Assembly (NCBI GenBank): GCA_910585935.1 | Contig: CAJUHN010000001.1 | Span: forward strand, 1-63,661 | DNA length: 63,661 bases | Direction: 5' to 3' | From: an uncultured Lachnospiraceae bacterium | Lineage (GTDB): Bacteria; Bacillota; Clostridia; Lachnospirales; Lachnospiraceae | Shown: positions 27,860 to 36,898 of the stretch, in pieces | How positions within the stretch are numbered: position 1 is the first letter of the stretch | Layout: the number at the start of each line of letters is the position of its first letter | The notes under the pieces: generated by a model | The model's input: only the letters and a program-made list of their open reading frames with translations | What the model was told of the DNA's origin: nothing | Database searches by the model: none | Made by a program: the position numbers and the translations under genes

Positions 27860-28906
27860 TTATATCTCTGTATAATTTTTGATAACTTTTATCATATAAT
27901 CCATTTCCTCTGTTCCATACCTGTGATCAATCGGTAAGGATAAGATATGAGTGCTTATTTCTTCACTATGTTTATCAAAAATTGATGTTTTATTTAAAAT
28001 AGGCCAATGAACAGCACAAAATATATTATGTTCTATCAAATATCTTCTAAAATTATCTCTATCTTTCATATAAATAGGCAGAGTGAAGGGAGTATCTTCT
28101 TCTTTAAATGAAAATGCATAATGTAACTGTTGCAACCTGCTATATAAATATCTAACATTCTTTTTTCTTATTTCCTGTATTTGTGATATAGAGAAAAAAG
28201 AAAGCAACCATCTAGAGAAAGAAGACATTCCCCACAGTTCTGTTTGCATATCCAATCTATGTTCTTCTTCTACAAATATTTTTCTATATAGTTCATTACA
28301 TTCTAATTTTCCCTGCAAATAAAGTGTCTTTAAAAACATCGCATTTACTTTTTCAATATTTTTTCTATCTTTTACCTTTTTTTGTATCAATTTATCCATA
28401 TGATGAGGCTCACCATATAGAACTCCTCCATCTGGAATAGGAAACCATTTTCTCAAACTGCAAATACAATAATCCCCTATCATACAACTTTTAGAAAATA
28501 TACTATGTGTGGTATCTTCAATAATAATGAAATTATATTTTCTTTTCCATTCTAAAATTTTATCTCTTTTGATGCTATCCATTAAACTCCCAAAATATTG
28601 TACAATATATAATATCTTTATCTCACTTGATAGTTTTTCTTCTATATCTTTTATATCTATAGTGAAATCTGTATTTATTTGATAAGATTTTATTTCATAA
28701 TCTTTTTCAAAACAATCTATAACCGAATCACAGATATAATTTGGCATTAATACTTTACCCTTTGGTAAACTTTCTAATAATAATTGTAATGCTCCTCTGC
28801 CACTATCCATAAAAATGGATTCTTTTTCTATTAAATAGGTATATAAATTATCCTGTATATATTCTAACCGATTCAGATCTAAGTTATATTCACTACCAAG
28901 TTCCAT
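27860..28906 (-). CDS. DegT/DnrJ-like PLP-dependent aminotransferase
   Basis: 348 residues of a fold type I aminotransferase near DegT/DnrJ/EryC1: DSGRGALQLLLESL, VLMPNYICDSVIDCF, IIIEDTTHSIF and CSLRKWFPIPDGGVLY, whose lysine is the probable PLP-binding residue. It differs visibly from the LegC-like enzyme encoded at 31538, so the operon has two aminotransferases. The substrate is probably a keto sugar. A recurring SLRKW-PIPDGG form of this family sits beside FemAB-like genes, as here, which suggests the two modify the same sugar position; this is inference. Confidence 0.78.
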   Translation of the reverse strand: MELGSEYNLDLNRLEYIQDNLYTYLIEKESIFMDSGRGALQLLLESLPKGKVLMPNYICDSVIDCFEKDYEIKSYQINTDFTIDIKDIEEKLSSEIKILYIVQYFGSLMDSIKRDKILEWKRKYNFIIIEDTTHSIFSKSCMIGDYCICSLRKWFPIPDGGVLYGEPHHMDKLIQKKVKDRKNIEKVNAMFLKTLYLQGKLECNELYRKIFVEEEHRLDMQTELWGMSSFSRWLLSFFSISQIQEIRKKNVRYLYSRLQQLHYAFSFKEEDTPFTLPIYMKDRDNFRRYLIEHNIFCAVHWPILNKTSIFDKHSEEISTHILSLPIDHRYGTEEMDYMIKVIKNYTEI

Positions 28907-28936
28907 TCTCCATTCTCTCCATCTATTAAATATTTA

Positions 28937-29602
28937 TTATTTTTCTGCACTTGCCATCCAATATTCCACAATATTCCCTTTATCTGTTCTTCTTACCATA
29001 TCAATATTAATATTGTGAAATCCTGCTGCATTTAATAACTCTAATACTTCTTCTTTTTCAAAAAAGTGAACTGTTCCTCTTCCAGATAAAGCCCCTTCTG
29101 TTAAATCTTTAAATGTATTTTTTTCTAAAGAAAGCCCTGTTCCATATCCTGTTGTATTTGGTGTAAATAATCCTGTACTAAATAATTTTCCTCCCAAAAC
29201 TAATAGATCATAAATTTTCTTATACATCTCTGTTATATTTTTGATTGTATTCGCATAAACCACAGCAGAATCTATAATACAATCAAAAAATTCATTTTGA
29301 TAGGAAATATCTAATGCATCTGCTACTTCAAAATGTGCTTCCAAATTATCTTTTTCTAAATATGACTTCGCTTTGCTTATAGCAGAATCAGAACCATCAA
29401 AAGCAAAGGTATCAAACCCCTCTCTCGCTAAATACCATGTGTTTGCCCCTGCTCCACATCCAAAATCTAAAATTTTTATATTACTTCTCTCTTCTTTATA
29501 ATAATTTCTAGCTATAAATCGAATAATGTCCTCTGATGGATACTTTCCCCATTCTTGCGTTTTATGTATATCTTCCCATGTAGTATCAAATGATTTATTC
29601 AT
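28937..29602 (-). CDS. class I SAM-dependent methyltransferase
   Basis: 221 residues: motif I KILDFGCGAGANTWYLA near residues 41-57, the acidic FAFDGSDSAI and motif IV FFDCIIDSAVVY. The family covers small-molecule O-, N- or C-methyltransferases. Its place between the nucleotide-sugar and aminotransferase genes suggests methylation of the nonulosonate or its side chain. AAGGAGAAAAA precedes the ATG. A 166-bp gap separates it from the neuA-like gene upstream, the widest break inside this stretch, so a secondary promoter may sit there. Confidence 0.8.
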   Translation of the reverse strand: MNKSFDTTWEDIHKTQEWGKYPSEDIIRFIARNYYKEERSNIKILDFGCGAGANTWYLAREGFDTFAFDGSDSAISKAKSYLEKDNLEAHFEVADALDISYQNEFFDCIIDSAVVYANTIKNITEMYKKIYDLLVLGGKLFSTGLFTPNTTGYGTGLSLEKNTFKDLTEGALSGRGTVHFFEKEEVLELLNAAGFHNINIDMVRRTDKGNIVEYWMASAEK

Positions 29603-29768
29603 TTTTTCTCCTTAATTATACTTTTTTATATAATAATATATATTGTTAATAGTTCCTAAAATTTTATGTATCTTCCATACCTAATAACAACAAAATTCAT
29701 AAATATCATTCCTAAAATCCTTCATTATCCTTTATGCAAAAAAAGTATACATTTTGCACAAAGCCTTC

Positions 29769-30452
29769 TTATTTCAAGTAATATTCTGCTCTATCAAAAT
29801 CTTCTTGATTATCAATATCCATGGATGCTTTTCTGCTCATGATATATGCAAAACATCTATTTTGATAAATGTCATAATCCTTTTCCATAATTTTTTTTGC
29901 GTCTACTATATAGATAGCACCATTTTCATGATATGTTTTTGGAAATTCTTGTCTTCTCATATTTCTATAGGGAGATTTAGAAAAATTAATCATGCTATTT
30001 CCATCTTCTAATGTAAAACACCATTGTGCTGGATGCTCCGTTTCACATACACTCACTACGGTTTCCGCATTTTTTTCTTGATATAAAGTGATAGCATTTG
30101 TAATATCATCTTTTGTTCTCAAAGGTGAGGTAGGTTGTAATAAAACACATTTATCAAAAACTATTCCCATTTTTTTATAATCTTCTAAGACTTGTTTCAC
30201 TACATCCCAAGAAGATGTATTATCTCCTGCTAATTCTTCTTTTCTTAAAAATGGAACACTTGCTCCATATCGACGGGATATTTCTGCGTAATGGAAAGAA
30301 TCTGTAGAAACCATTACTTCTTCAAATATTTTTGTTGTTAATGCTGCCTCTATCGTATAAGCGATTAAAGGTTTCTCATTTAATAGTTTTATATTTTTAT
30401 CTTTTAATCCCTTTGATCCACTTCTTGCAGGTATTATCGCTAAGTATTTCAT
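29769..30452 (-). CDS. neuA: CMP-nonulosonate cytidylyltransferase (NeuA/LegF family)
   Basis: 227 residues of the CMP-sialate synthetase family: AIIPARSGSKGLKDKNIKLL at the N-terminus, VSTDSFHYAEISRRYGA, LQPTSPLRTKDDI and the C-terminal DIDNQEDFDRAEYYL. The enzyme activates the nonulosonic acid with CTP, producing the donor for the flagellin glycosyltransferase. It follows the ptmE-like gene by 12 bp. The substrate specificity (Neu5Ac or legionaminic acid) cannot be told from the sequence; the pathway context favours a legionaminic type. Confidence 0.9.
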   Translation of the reverse strand: MKYLAIIPARSGSKGLKDKNIKLLNEKPLIAYTIEAALTTKIFEEVMVSTDSFHYAEISRRYGASVPFLRKEELAGDNTSSWDVVKQVLEDYKKMGIVFDKCVLLQPTSPLRTKDDITNAITLYQEKNAETVVSVCETEHPAQWCFTLEDGNSMINFSKSPYRNMRRQEFPKTYHENGAIYIVDAKKIMEKDYDIYQNRCFAYIMSRKASMDIDNQEDFDRAEYYLK

Positions 30453-30464
30453 CTTTATCCCCTT

Positions 30465-31541
30465 TTACTCCGCCTGTAAATTTAATTTCTTTTCCATACG
30501 ACGCATTTCCTCAAATTCTCCCATATCCAAAAAAGAATCTTCACTGATAGGATACATTCCTACTTTTTTATTCTCTTTCAATAATTGTGCGGCTAAATCT
30601 GTCATATGATAAAACGTATTTTCTGGAATTTTATGGATAACTTCTGGATTAATAATATACATTCCAGTATTGACAAAATAAGATAATTTGGGTTTTTCTT
30701 CCATAGAAATTATTGTTCCATTTTCTTTGGACTGAATCACTCCATAGGGCACTATAATATTTTTTAAGGCAGATACTATTGTCATATCATTTTGAGCAAA
30801 AATATGATATTTATAGATATCCGCATAATCACCATCTATTAAAATATCACAATTTGTAACTATCATCGGCTGATCAAATCTTTCTTTTATTAACCGCAGA
30901 CTTCCGCCTGTCCCTAATGGGTGATTTTCTTCTACATAATGAATAGAATATCCTCCATTAATTTCAGAAAAATAAGACTTTATCATACTCTTTCTATAAT
31001 TTAATGTGACATAAAAATTATGTACGCCATATTCATTAAAACGATTTATAATCCGTTCCATAATAGGAATATCACCAATAGGAATCAACGGCTTTGGCAA
31101 TATCTTTGTGTAAGGATAAAGTCTTGTTCCTTTTCCACCTGCCATAATGACTACTGGTACATCTGTAAGAGTCACTTTATCTATCTTATCCTCTTTTGCC
31201 GTTCCAAAACTTTTAAATATGATATCTATTATTTTTTCTTGTGAATCTACAATAGGCAGAGCTGTAATACTATATTTTTCTAAATATTTTTCTGCTTCTT
31301 CTCTATTTTTTTTATATAATATCTTTGGATTCCGATTCATAATTCCCTGTATTATTCCATGTAAATCTGCTGTCTTTATTAACCATCTTCTTATATCGCC
31401 ATCTGTTAGAGTTCCTACTACTTGTTCTTTTTCATTTAATACAAATACAATTCCCTTTGCATTTTTATCTATTTTCTGTAAGGCATCTACGACTGTTTCT
31501 GTTTCCATAATTACATATTGATTTAATTCTTCTTTAGTCAT
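30465..31541 (-). CDS. CBS-pair nucleotidyltransferase (PtmE-like)
   Basis: 358 residues. A CBS pair occupies about residues 1-115 (GTLTDGDIRRWL, ITALPIVDSQEKIID), followed by a sugar nucleotidyltransferase with VVIMAGGKGTRLYPYTKILPK from about 130, then TNCDILIDGDY and the C-terminal FLDMGEFEEM. The C. jejuni homologue PtmE makes GDP-glucosamine for the GDP-sugar route to legionaminic acid, and the domain order is the same. Its ATG overlaps the end of the legC gene by 4 bp, arguing for coupled translation. This supports a GDP-linked rather than UDP-linked entry into the pathway. Confidence 0.85.
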   Translation of the reverse strand: MTKEELNQYVIMETETVVDALQKIDKNAKGIVFVLNEKEQVVGTLTDGDIRRWLIKTADLHGIIQGIMNRNPKILYKKNREEAEKYLEKYSITALPIVDSQEKIIDIIFKSFGTAKEDKIDKVTLTDVPVVIMAGGKGTRLYPYTKILPKPLIPIGDIPIMERIINRFNEYGVHNFYVTLNYRKSMIKSYFSEINGGYSIHYVEENHPLGTGGSLRLIKERFDQPMIVTNCDILIDGDYADIYKYHIFAQNDMTIVSALKNIIVPYGVIQSKENGTIISMEEKPKLSYFVNTGMYIINPEVIHKIPENTFYHMTDLAAQLLKENKKVGMYPISEDSFLDMGEFEEMRRMEKKLNLQAE

Positions 31542-32719
31542 TTTCTGCCCCCCTCACAAAGATTTTTTATATTTTCTGAAACATATGCGATCTCTTCTTC
31601 TGTAATATTGGTGCTACATGGAATATTTAATATCCTCTGTTTATAGAATAATGCCTGTTCTATCTGATATGTAATGCAATTTTTATATGGTAATTGCTCA
31701 TGGATTAATCCCCAAATAGGACGTGTCATAATTCCTTTTTCTTTTAACTTTGTGATAAAATACTCCAGTGATTTTTGGACAATATCCTTTTCTATCACTA
31801 AAGAATAAAACCATTTATTGGAAAGTATTTCTTTTCTAAATGGTAAAAGATGTACTGTTTTACATTCTTCTAAGTATTTTTTATATAATTCAAAATTTTG
31901 ATTTTTTCTTCTAATAAATTCTGGCAGTTCTTCCATCTGTGCTACTCCTAGAGCTGCCTGTAAATTTGTCATTCTATAATTATAACCGATTTCATTATGC
32001 ACATAGTATAGAGTATCGTCTTTTGCCTGTGTAGATAAATATTTTATATGTTTTAAATCCTTCTCAGAAGAGGCTATGATCATTCCGCCTCCTCCTGTAG
32101 TAATTATTTTATTTCCATTAAAAGAAAATACTCCAAAATCTCCTATTGTTCCTGCATATTTTCCCTTATATTCTCCTGTTGTATAGACTGTTCCTAAAGC
32201 TTCTGTAGCGTCTTCTATTACTTTTAATTTGTATTTTTTTGCAATCTCCATAATCGCTTCCATATCTGCCATATTTCCAAAAACATGTACTACTACAACA
32301 GCTTTTATTATTCTTTCTGTTTTTTTATAAATCAGATTTTCTTCTTTTATATAACATTCTTGCTCACAAAAAATTTTGAGCTTTTTGGCGTCTAAACATA
32401 AGCTATCGTCACAATCCATAAAAATCGGTTCTGCAAACTGATAATGTACAGGATTTACTGCTGCTATAAAAGTCAAAGTAGGCACTATTACATAGTCATT
32501 AGGTTGTACACCTGCCTCTATCATAGCTAAATGTAAACCTGCTGTTCCGCTTTGACATGCCACAGCAGAAGGCACTTTTAAAAATTGAGCTATACTTTCT
32601 TCTAATTGATTAATATAAGCGCCACCTGTAGAAACCCAGCCCTCTTCTAATGCTTTATCTACATATAACTTTTCATTTCCCTCAAAATTAGGGATTGATA
32701 GTGGAATTATTTTATCCAT
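31538..32719 (-). CDS. legC: LegC-family nucleotide-sugar aminotransferase
   Basis: 393 residues of the DegT/LegC family: IPLSIPNFEGNEKLYVDKAL, a WVSTGGAYINQLE segment, PTLTFIAAVNPV, VIEDATEALGT and the PLP lysine in FSFNGNKIITTGGGG. LegC puts the 4-amino group on the 4-keto sugar made by LegB. It lies between legB and the ptmE-like gene, the same functional set as in legionaminate clusters. AAGGAGG precedes the ATG. Confidence 0.9.
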   Translation of the reverse strand: MDKIIPLSIPNFEGNEKLYVDKALEEGWVSTGGAYINQLEESIAQFLKVPSAVACQSGTAGLHLAMIEAGVQPNDYVIVPTLTFIAAVNPVHYQFAEPIFMDCDDSLCLDAKKLKIFCEQECYIKEENLIYKKTERIIKAVVVVHVFGNMADMEAIMEIAKKYKLKVIEDATEALGTVYTTGEYKGKYAGTIGDFGVFSFNGNKIITTGGGGMIIASSEKDLKHIKYLSTQAKDDTLYYVHNEIGYNYRMTNLQAALGVAQMEELPEFIRRKNQNFELYKKYLEECKTVHLLPFRKEILSNKWFYSLVIEKDIVQKSLEYFITKLKEKGIMTRPIWGLIHEQLPYKNCITYQIEQALFYKQRILNIPCSTNITEEEIAYVSENIKNLCEGGRK

Positions 32720-32758
32720 CGCGTGCCTCCTTATCCTTATGCTTTCGATTTTTTTTAC

Positions 32759-33733
32759 TTATAAATTATAAATATCCGCCTTATATGACTTTAAATTTTC
32801 TTTTATCCATGTGATTGTTTCTTGAATCCCTTGTTTTAAAGAATACTTAGGTGTCCAATCTGTTAGCTCTAATATTTTTTTATTACAGCCTAATAAACGA
32901 TTTACTTCACTCTTTTCTGGTCTCAGGCGCTCTTCTTCGCAGATTATCTTAGCATTAGGATTAATCTGTTCTATGATTTCTTTTGCCAATTCTCCAATAG
33001 AAATTTCTTTTTGCGTTGCAATGTTGATTTCTTCTCCTATGGTTTTGTCTGATTTAAAAATTTCATAAAAACCATTTACCGTATCTTTTACATAATTAAA
33101 ATCTCTTGTTGGAGTGAGAGAACCTAATTTTATTTCTTGATATCCATTTAAAAGTTGTGTGATAATTGTGGGGATAACAGCACGCGCAGATTGTCTTGGT
33201 CCATAGGTATTAAATGGTCGAACAATGGTAACTGGTAATTCAAAACTTCGATAAAAACTCTCTGCTAATCTATCTGCTCCTATTTTGGTAGCAGAATAAG
33301 GAGATTGTCCTTGAAAAGGGTGTTTTTCATCAATAGGAATATATTGTGCTGTACCATACACTTCTGATGTAGATGTCACTAATACTCTAGTTCCTAAATC
33401 TCTAGCCGCTTGTAATACATTTAACGTTCCTTTTATATTAGTATCTACATAGGAATCTGGAGAATGATAACTAAATGGAATAGCGATTAAAGCTGCCAGA
33501 TGAAATACCACATCAATTCCTTTCATCGCTTGTCTTACTCCATTAGGATCTCTGATATCTCCAGAAAAGATTTCTATTTGTTTTTGTTTTTCTTTTGGAA
33601 AAGAATCAATCCAGCCCCAAGTATTAAAAGAATTATAATACGTAAAAGCTTTTACTTCTAATCCCTTATCTATTAAATGCTCTACTAAATGACTTCCAAT
33701 AAATCCATCTGCTCCTGTAACTAATGCTTTCAT
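32759..33733 (-). CDS. legB: LegB-family nucleotide-sugar 4,6-dehydratase
   Basis: 324 residues of the LegB branch of extended SDRs: GADGFIGSHL at 7-16, TYYNSFNTWGWID, FHLAALIAIPFSYHSPDSYVDTN, STSEVYGTA and YSATKIGADR with the catalytic Tyr and Lys. It makes the 4-keto-6-deoxy sugar that LegC aminates. The start is taken at 33733, where GGAGGACAAAA lies directly upstream; the upstream in-frame ATG at 33763 would add ten non-conserved residues. It heads the nucleotide-sugar part of the operon. Confidence 0.9.
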   Translation of the reverse strand: MKALVTGADGFIGSHLVEHLIDKGLEVKAFTYYNSFNTWGWIDSFPKEKQKQIEIFSGDIRDPNGVRQAMKGIDVVFHLAALIAIPFSYHSPDSYVDTNIKGTLNVLQAARDLGTRVLVTSTSEVYGTAQYIPIDEKHPFQGQSPYSATKIGADRLAESFYRSFELPVTIVRPFNTYGPRQSARAVIPTIITQLLNGYQEIKLGSLTPTRDFNYVKDTVNGFYEIFKSDKTIGEEINIATQKEISIGELAKEIIEQINPNAKIICEEERLRPEKSEVNRLLGCNKKILELTDWTPKYSLKQGIQETITWIKENLKSYKADIYNL

Positions 33734-33794
33734 TTTTGTCCTCCTGTGCAAATTTATACACAAAAAATAACCGCTATATTAAATCTTTAATATA

Positions 33795-33920
33795 TCATGC
33801 AGTTTGTTCTATTCTATTATTTTCATATCTGGAATTTATGCAAGATAATATATCATCTCTATAGAGTACACTTTCATTAAGAATTTTAGTAGAATTAAAT
33901 TTCTTATATTTGTTATGCAT
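33795..33920 (-). CDS. 41-residue hypothetical protein
   Basis: A short frame that starts with ATG at 33920, eight bases behind a perfect GGAGG (33928-33932), and encodes 41 polar, Asn- and Arg-rich residues ending RIEQTA. The same frame is open upstream to 34232 (145 codons), but the longer version has no ribosome binding site and a chance-like composition, so I favour the short gene. It lies between the maf-side genes and legB. I recognise no family. The 338 bases between it and the gene at 34259 hold no other feature I can support. Confidence 0.45.
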   Translation of the reverse strand: MHNKYKKFNSTKILNESVLYRDDILSCINSRYENNRIEQTA

Positions 33921-34258
33921 ATTTTTTCCTCCATGAAATATAAATGCTATTTTATATATCGGCTTTTTTCTTATATTCATTAATCTCTTTTTACTTTTTA
34001 TATATATTCCCAGTTCAAAGATAATTTTCCATGATTTTAAAACCAATTCATCTTTTAACTGTATCATTATGAATCTAAATAAATATTTATTTTGATGATT
34101 TTTTTCCTTTAAATAATAAAAAAGTTCCAAACTCATGATTCTGATTCTAAAAACATGATGGAACTTTTCTAACATATTAAAAATATAATAAGTATTATCA
34201 AAAATTTCTTTTTCAATTTCAAATTTTATCACTACTTAAAAAATCTCTTTTTAATAAT

Positions 34259-34645
34259 TTATGCTTCTCCCTTTTGCTCATTCAATACAGTTTGTATTAT
34301 CTCTTCTACCTTTGTAAATTCCGGCAAAATATCCTTTTCAAAACTATCGGCAATCTCTTTATCTTCTCCTGTTTTTAGTGCTTCTCCTAATTTTAATACT
34401 TGCTGATTCACTTCATTTTTATTGATTCTTTCTTCTTTTTGATTTATCAAAGATAATGTTCCATTTAAAATTTGTATTTCCCAATTTAATCCTTCTATAA
34501 TCTTTTTTTGAAATTCATCCGTATCATCTTTTCTTTGTTCACGTAATTCTGATAATAACATGTTGATACTATTCATTAATTTTTTATTATATTCTATATA
34601 TACCTCTAATGCTTCTTTTTGTTCTGCATTTAAATTATTATCCAT
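34259..34645 (-). CDS. small helical protein beside maf
   Basis: 128 residues, highly charged and apparently all-helical, with no membrane segment. Long stretches such as LNAEQKEALEVYIEY and KEERINKNEVNQQVLKL suggest coiled coils. AAAGGAG precedes the ATG, and the gene follows the maf gene by 35 bp. I do not recognise a family. The size and helicity would fit a chaperone or adaptor for flagellin or Maf, but this is speculation from context. Confidence 0.7.
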   Translation of the reverse strand: MDNNLNAEQKEALEVYIEYNKKLMNSINMLLSELREQRKDDTDEFQKKIIEGLNWEIQILNGTLSLINQKEERINKNEVNQQVLKLGEALKTGEDKEIADSFEKDILPEFTKVEEIIQTVLNEQKGEA

Positions 34646-34680
34646 GATAAAACTCCTTTTGTTTATTTTAATTTTATACT

Positions 34681-36540
34681 TTATTGAATATTACATACTG
34701 TTTCTTCTACTAATGGCAAAAGTATATCAACACATTTTATAATATTAAGCATCATAGCTCTACCATTAGTAGCGACTTTACATACTTCCTCTTCAAATAC
34801 ATCTTCATGACAAAACATTTCTCTTCTAATTACATAATTCATAGGAGCTATACAATCATAAACTAATTTCCAAGTTATATTGACTTCTATTTCATACTGT
34901 AATTTACTAATCTTTTTTAGAATTTTAGTATAATTTTCCTTCTCTTTATTTCCTTTCTCACCTAGTTTTTTTAAGCTACTATATAATTTTATTCCTTTTC
35001 CTGCATTTTTCTTAATATCTAATAGATTCTTTTTTGTATTATGTAAATATTCTATCATTTTAGGTCTATCTATTTCTTCAAATATCGGCGGTATTTTTTC
35101 TATTTCTTCCTTTATATTCACCTCCTTTATACAATATTTTTCTATACATTCCTTTAAAGGTATTCTCTCTGTATTTTCTATTTTCGCTCCGCCTTCTGTA
35201 GCGTCTATTACATTTATCTGATACTTATCTTTCGCTCTTTTAATATAGCCATTAAACCACTCTAAATATATTTTAAAATCTCCTCTAGTAGGAACCTTAT
35301 CTCCATAATATCCTTCTACTTTTATCGATTTACTGGTGTCTATTGTTTCCATTACTTCCTTAAATGTTCCATCTGCATGTGTTTTATTATCTGTTAATGC
35401 TAAATCCTGACCTACTAAAATAATAGTAGAATATTCTAAATGAACAAGCAAAGATAGCGCTGTTGTTGCTACAGAACCTCCTATATCCAGTCCATAAAAT
35501 ATTTTCCCTATAGTATCAAATATTCCATTTATGTATGGCTGTTCTTCTCTAAAAAAAAATTTTTTTCCCTTATGATAATCTGCAATCTCACAGGAAGAGC
35601 TTATGGACATCAATAGTGGTATATTTTGAGCTCCTTCTATTTCAAATAACATTTTGGGCTTTTCTCCATCTACCATCACCATTAAATCTGGTTCAATTCC
35701 AGCCTTTAAAAGAGGTTTCACCGCTGTATCAGTAGCTACAATAAATGCTTTATTTTTCGCTTTCTTTAATTCCATTATATTTTTATTTAAAGAAGGACCT
35801 GCTGAAACTAATATAGCTGGAATATCATTTGGTAAAACATCCATTAACTGTCGTGCCTGATAATTATCACAAAGATATTTTATATTATTTAATATATTCT
35901 TTACAGTAATACTAGAAAATAACATAATAGTATTTTCTAATGTCATTACAAATCTAACTCTACGTTCTACTTTAGAAAGAAAATCTACTATTTCCTTAGA
36001 ATATAATTCTTCATAATTTGGCTGAATATACTCTTTCAAAAAAGATATATTATTAAAAACAATATAACTATTAATAATGCCTTCTGCTTCTTCCTCATTT
36101 AATCCATCTATTATAAAACCAATCGGTCTATTTTCAAATAATTCTGTGATATCAATCTCTTGTAAAACTTTTAAAAATAACGATAGTGATGGCTCATAAA
36201 CTGCTATATTTACTGTTTTCTCTGTCTTTCTAAGAAGTTCTTTTATAAATAAACCATTCCCTAATCCGACAATAAATATAGGAGCCATATAATTTATATC
36301 TCCTAATTTTTCTATTTCTTGTTGTACAAATTTTTTGGGAGCATACCTTCCATTTAAATATAATTTTCTTTTATTCTTTTCAATAGATATTATTTTTGTT
36401 CCATCCTTTGCATACTCAAAACTTTCTTCTATCTGATCTTCTCTATCATCTTTATATTTTTTATTTTCTATTATATATGCTAACCCTTCATATCTCTCTT
36501 TCAATGCTTTCATATTTCTTTCATATATAATATTATCCAT
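34681..36540 (-). CDS. maf: Maf-type flagellin glycosyltransferase (DUF115)
   Basis: 619 residues of the motility accessory factor family (MAF_flag10/DUF115). The central region has PAILVSAGPSLNKNI, AFIVATDTAVKPLLKAGIEPDLMVMVDGEKP, and HADGTF, all typical. Maf proteins transfer nonulosonic acids (pseudaminic, legionaminic) onto flagellin serines or threonines in the cytoplasm before export. Here the donor would come from the neuA product encoded 5 kb downstream in the same direction, and the acceptor gene, flagellin, lies just upstream. The start overlaps the last base region of the preceding small gene, with AGAGG immediately before the ATG. Confidence 0.9.
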   Translation of the reverse strand: MDNIIYERNMKALKERYEGLAYIIENKKYKDDREDQIEESFEYAKDGTKIISIEKNKRKLYLNGRYAPKKFVQQEIEKLGDINYMAPIFIVGLGNGLFIKELLRKTEKTVNIAVYEPSLSLFLKVLQEIDITELFENRPIGFIIDGLNEEEAEGIINSYIVFNNISFLKEYIQPNYEELYSKEIVDFLSKVERRVRFVMTLENTIMLFSSITVKNILNNIKYLCDNYQARQLMDVLPNDIPAILVSAGPSLNKNIMELKKAKNKAFIVATDTAVKPLLKAGIEPDLMVMVDGEKPKMLFEIEGAQNIPLLMSISSSCEIADYHKGKKFFFREEQPYINGIFDTIGKIFYGLDIGGSVATTALSLLVHLEYSTIILVGQDLALTDNKTHADGTFKEVMETIDTSKSIKVEGYYGDKVPTRGDFKIYLEWFNGYIKRAKDKYQINVIDATEGGAKIENTERIPLKECIEKYCIKEVNIKEEIEKIPPIFEEIDRPKMIEYLHNTKKNLLDIKKNAGKGIKLYSSLKKLGEKGNKEKENYTKILKKISKLQYEIEVNITWKLVYDCIAPMNYVIRREMFCHEDVFEEEVCKVATNGRAMMLNIIKCVDILLPLVEETVCNIQ

Positions 36541-36543
36541 CCT

Positions 36544-36819
36544 CTATTTCTCCATCTCCTGTTTTAACAATTCCATCTTTTCTAAATATGGTATTAAGGC
36601 ATATTCCAAGCAATCTAAAAGTAAAACTTTATCTTCCTGTTCAATACCATTTAGATAATTTGTCATTATTTCAAACCACTCTTTTTTATCATTTTCTTTC
36701 AAGTCACTTTGTATTATAATTTTTGTTACCTCTTGTAATTGATTTAATTCTTGCCGCAAATCCTGAACTAATGTTTTAGATTTTGTTTGATGTGCCTTTT
36801 CACAAATTTCCTTTAACAT
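36544..36819 (-). CDS. small helical protein upstream of maf
   Basis: 91 residues, helical and charged, without membrane segments or cysteine motifs (one Cys pair in different helices). Its stop lies 3 bp before the maf start, so the two are translationally coupled. A GGGAG lies upstream of the ATG. I recognise no family. FliT/FlgN-like export chaperones have a similar size and helical content, but no sequence signature was seen. Confidence 0.7.
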   Translation of the reverse strand: MLKEICEKAHQTKSKTLVQDLRQELNQLQEVTKIIIQSDLKENDKKEWFEIMTNYLNGIEQEDKVLLLDCLEYALIPYLEKMELLKQEMEK

Positions 36820-36839
36820 TCTATTTTTCTCCCATTCTT

Positions 36840-36888
36840 ATCAAATAAAAATATAGAAGGTTGACAAAGATGCCAGCCTTCTATATTT
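36840..36888 (-). terminator. intrinsic terminator of the flagellin gene
   Basis: AAATATAGAAGG (36849-36860) pairs perfectly with CCTTCTATATTT (36877-36888). On the minus strand it is followed by TTTTTATTT. It lies 10 bp beyond the flagellin stop and 21 bp before the next gene, so the maf operon depends on read-through or its own promoter. Confidence 0.8.
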
Positions 36889-36898
36889 AATTTATTTA

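Noticed and set aside
33795..34232. 145-codon frame as a full gene
   Set aside because: No ribosome binding site at its ATG and a composition like translated AT-rich noncoding DNA; the inner 41-codon gene has a perfect site.
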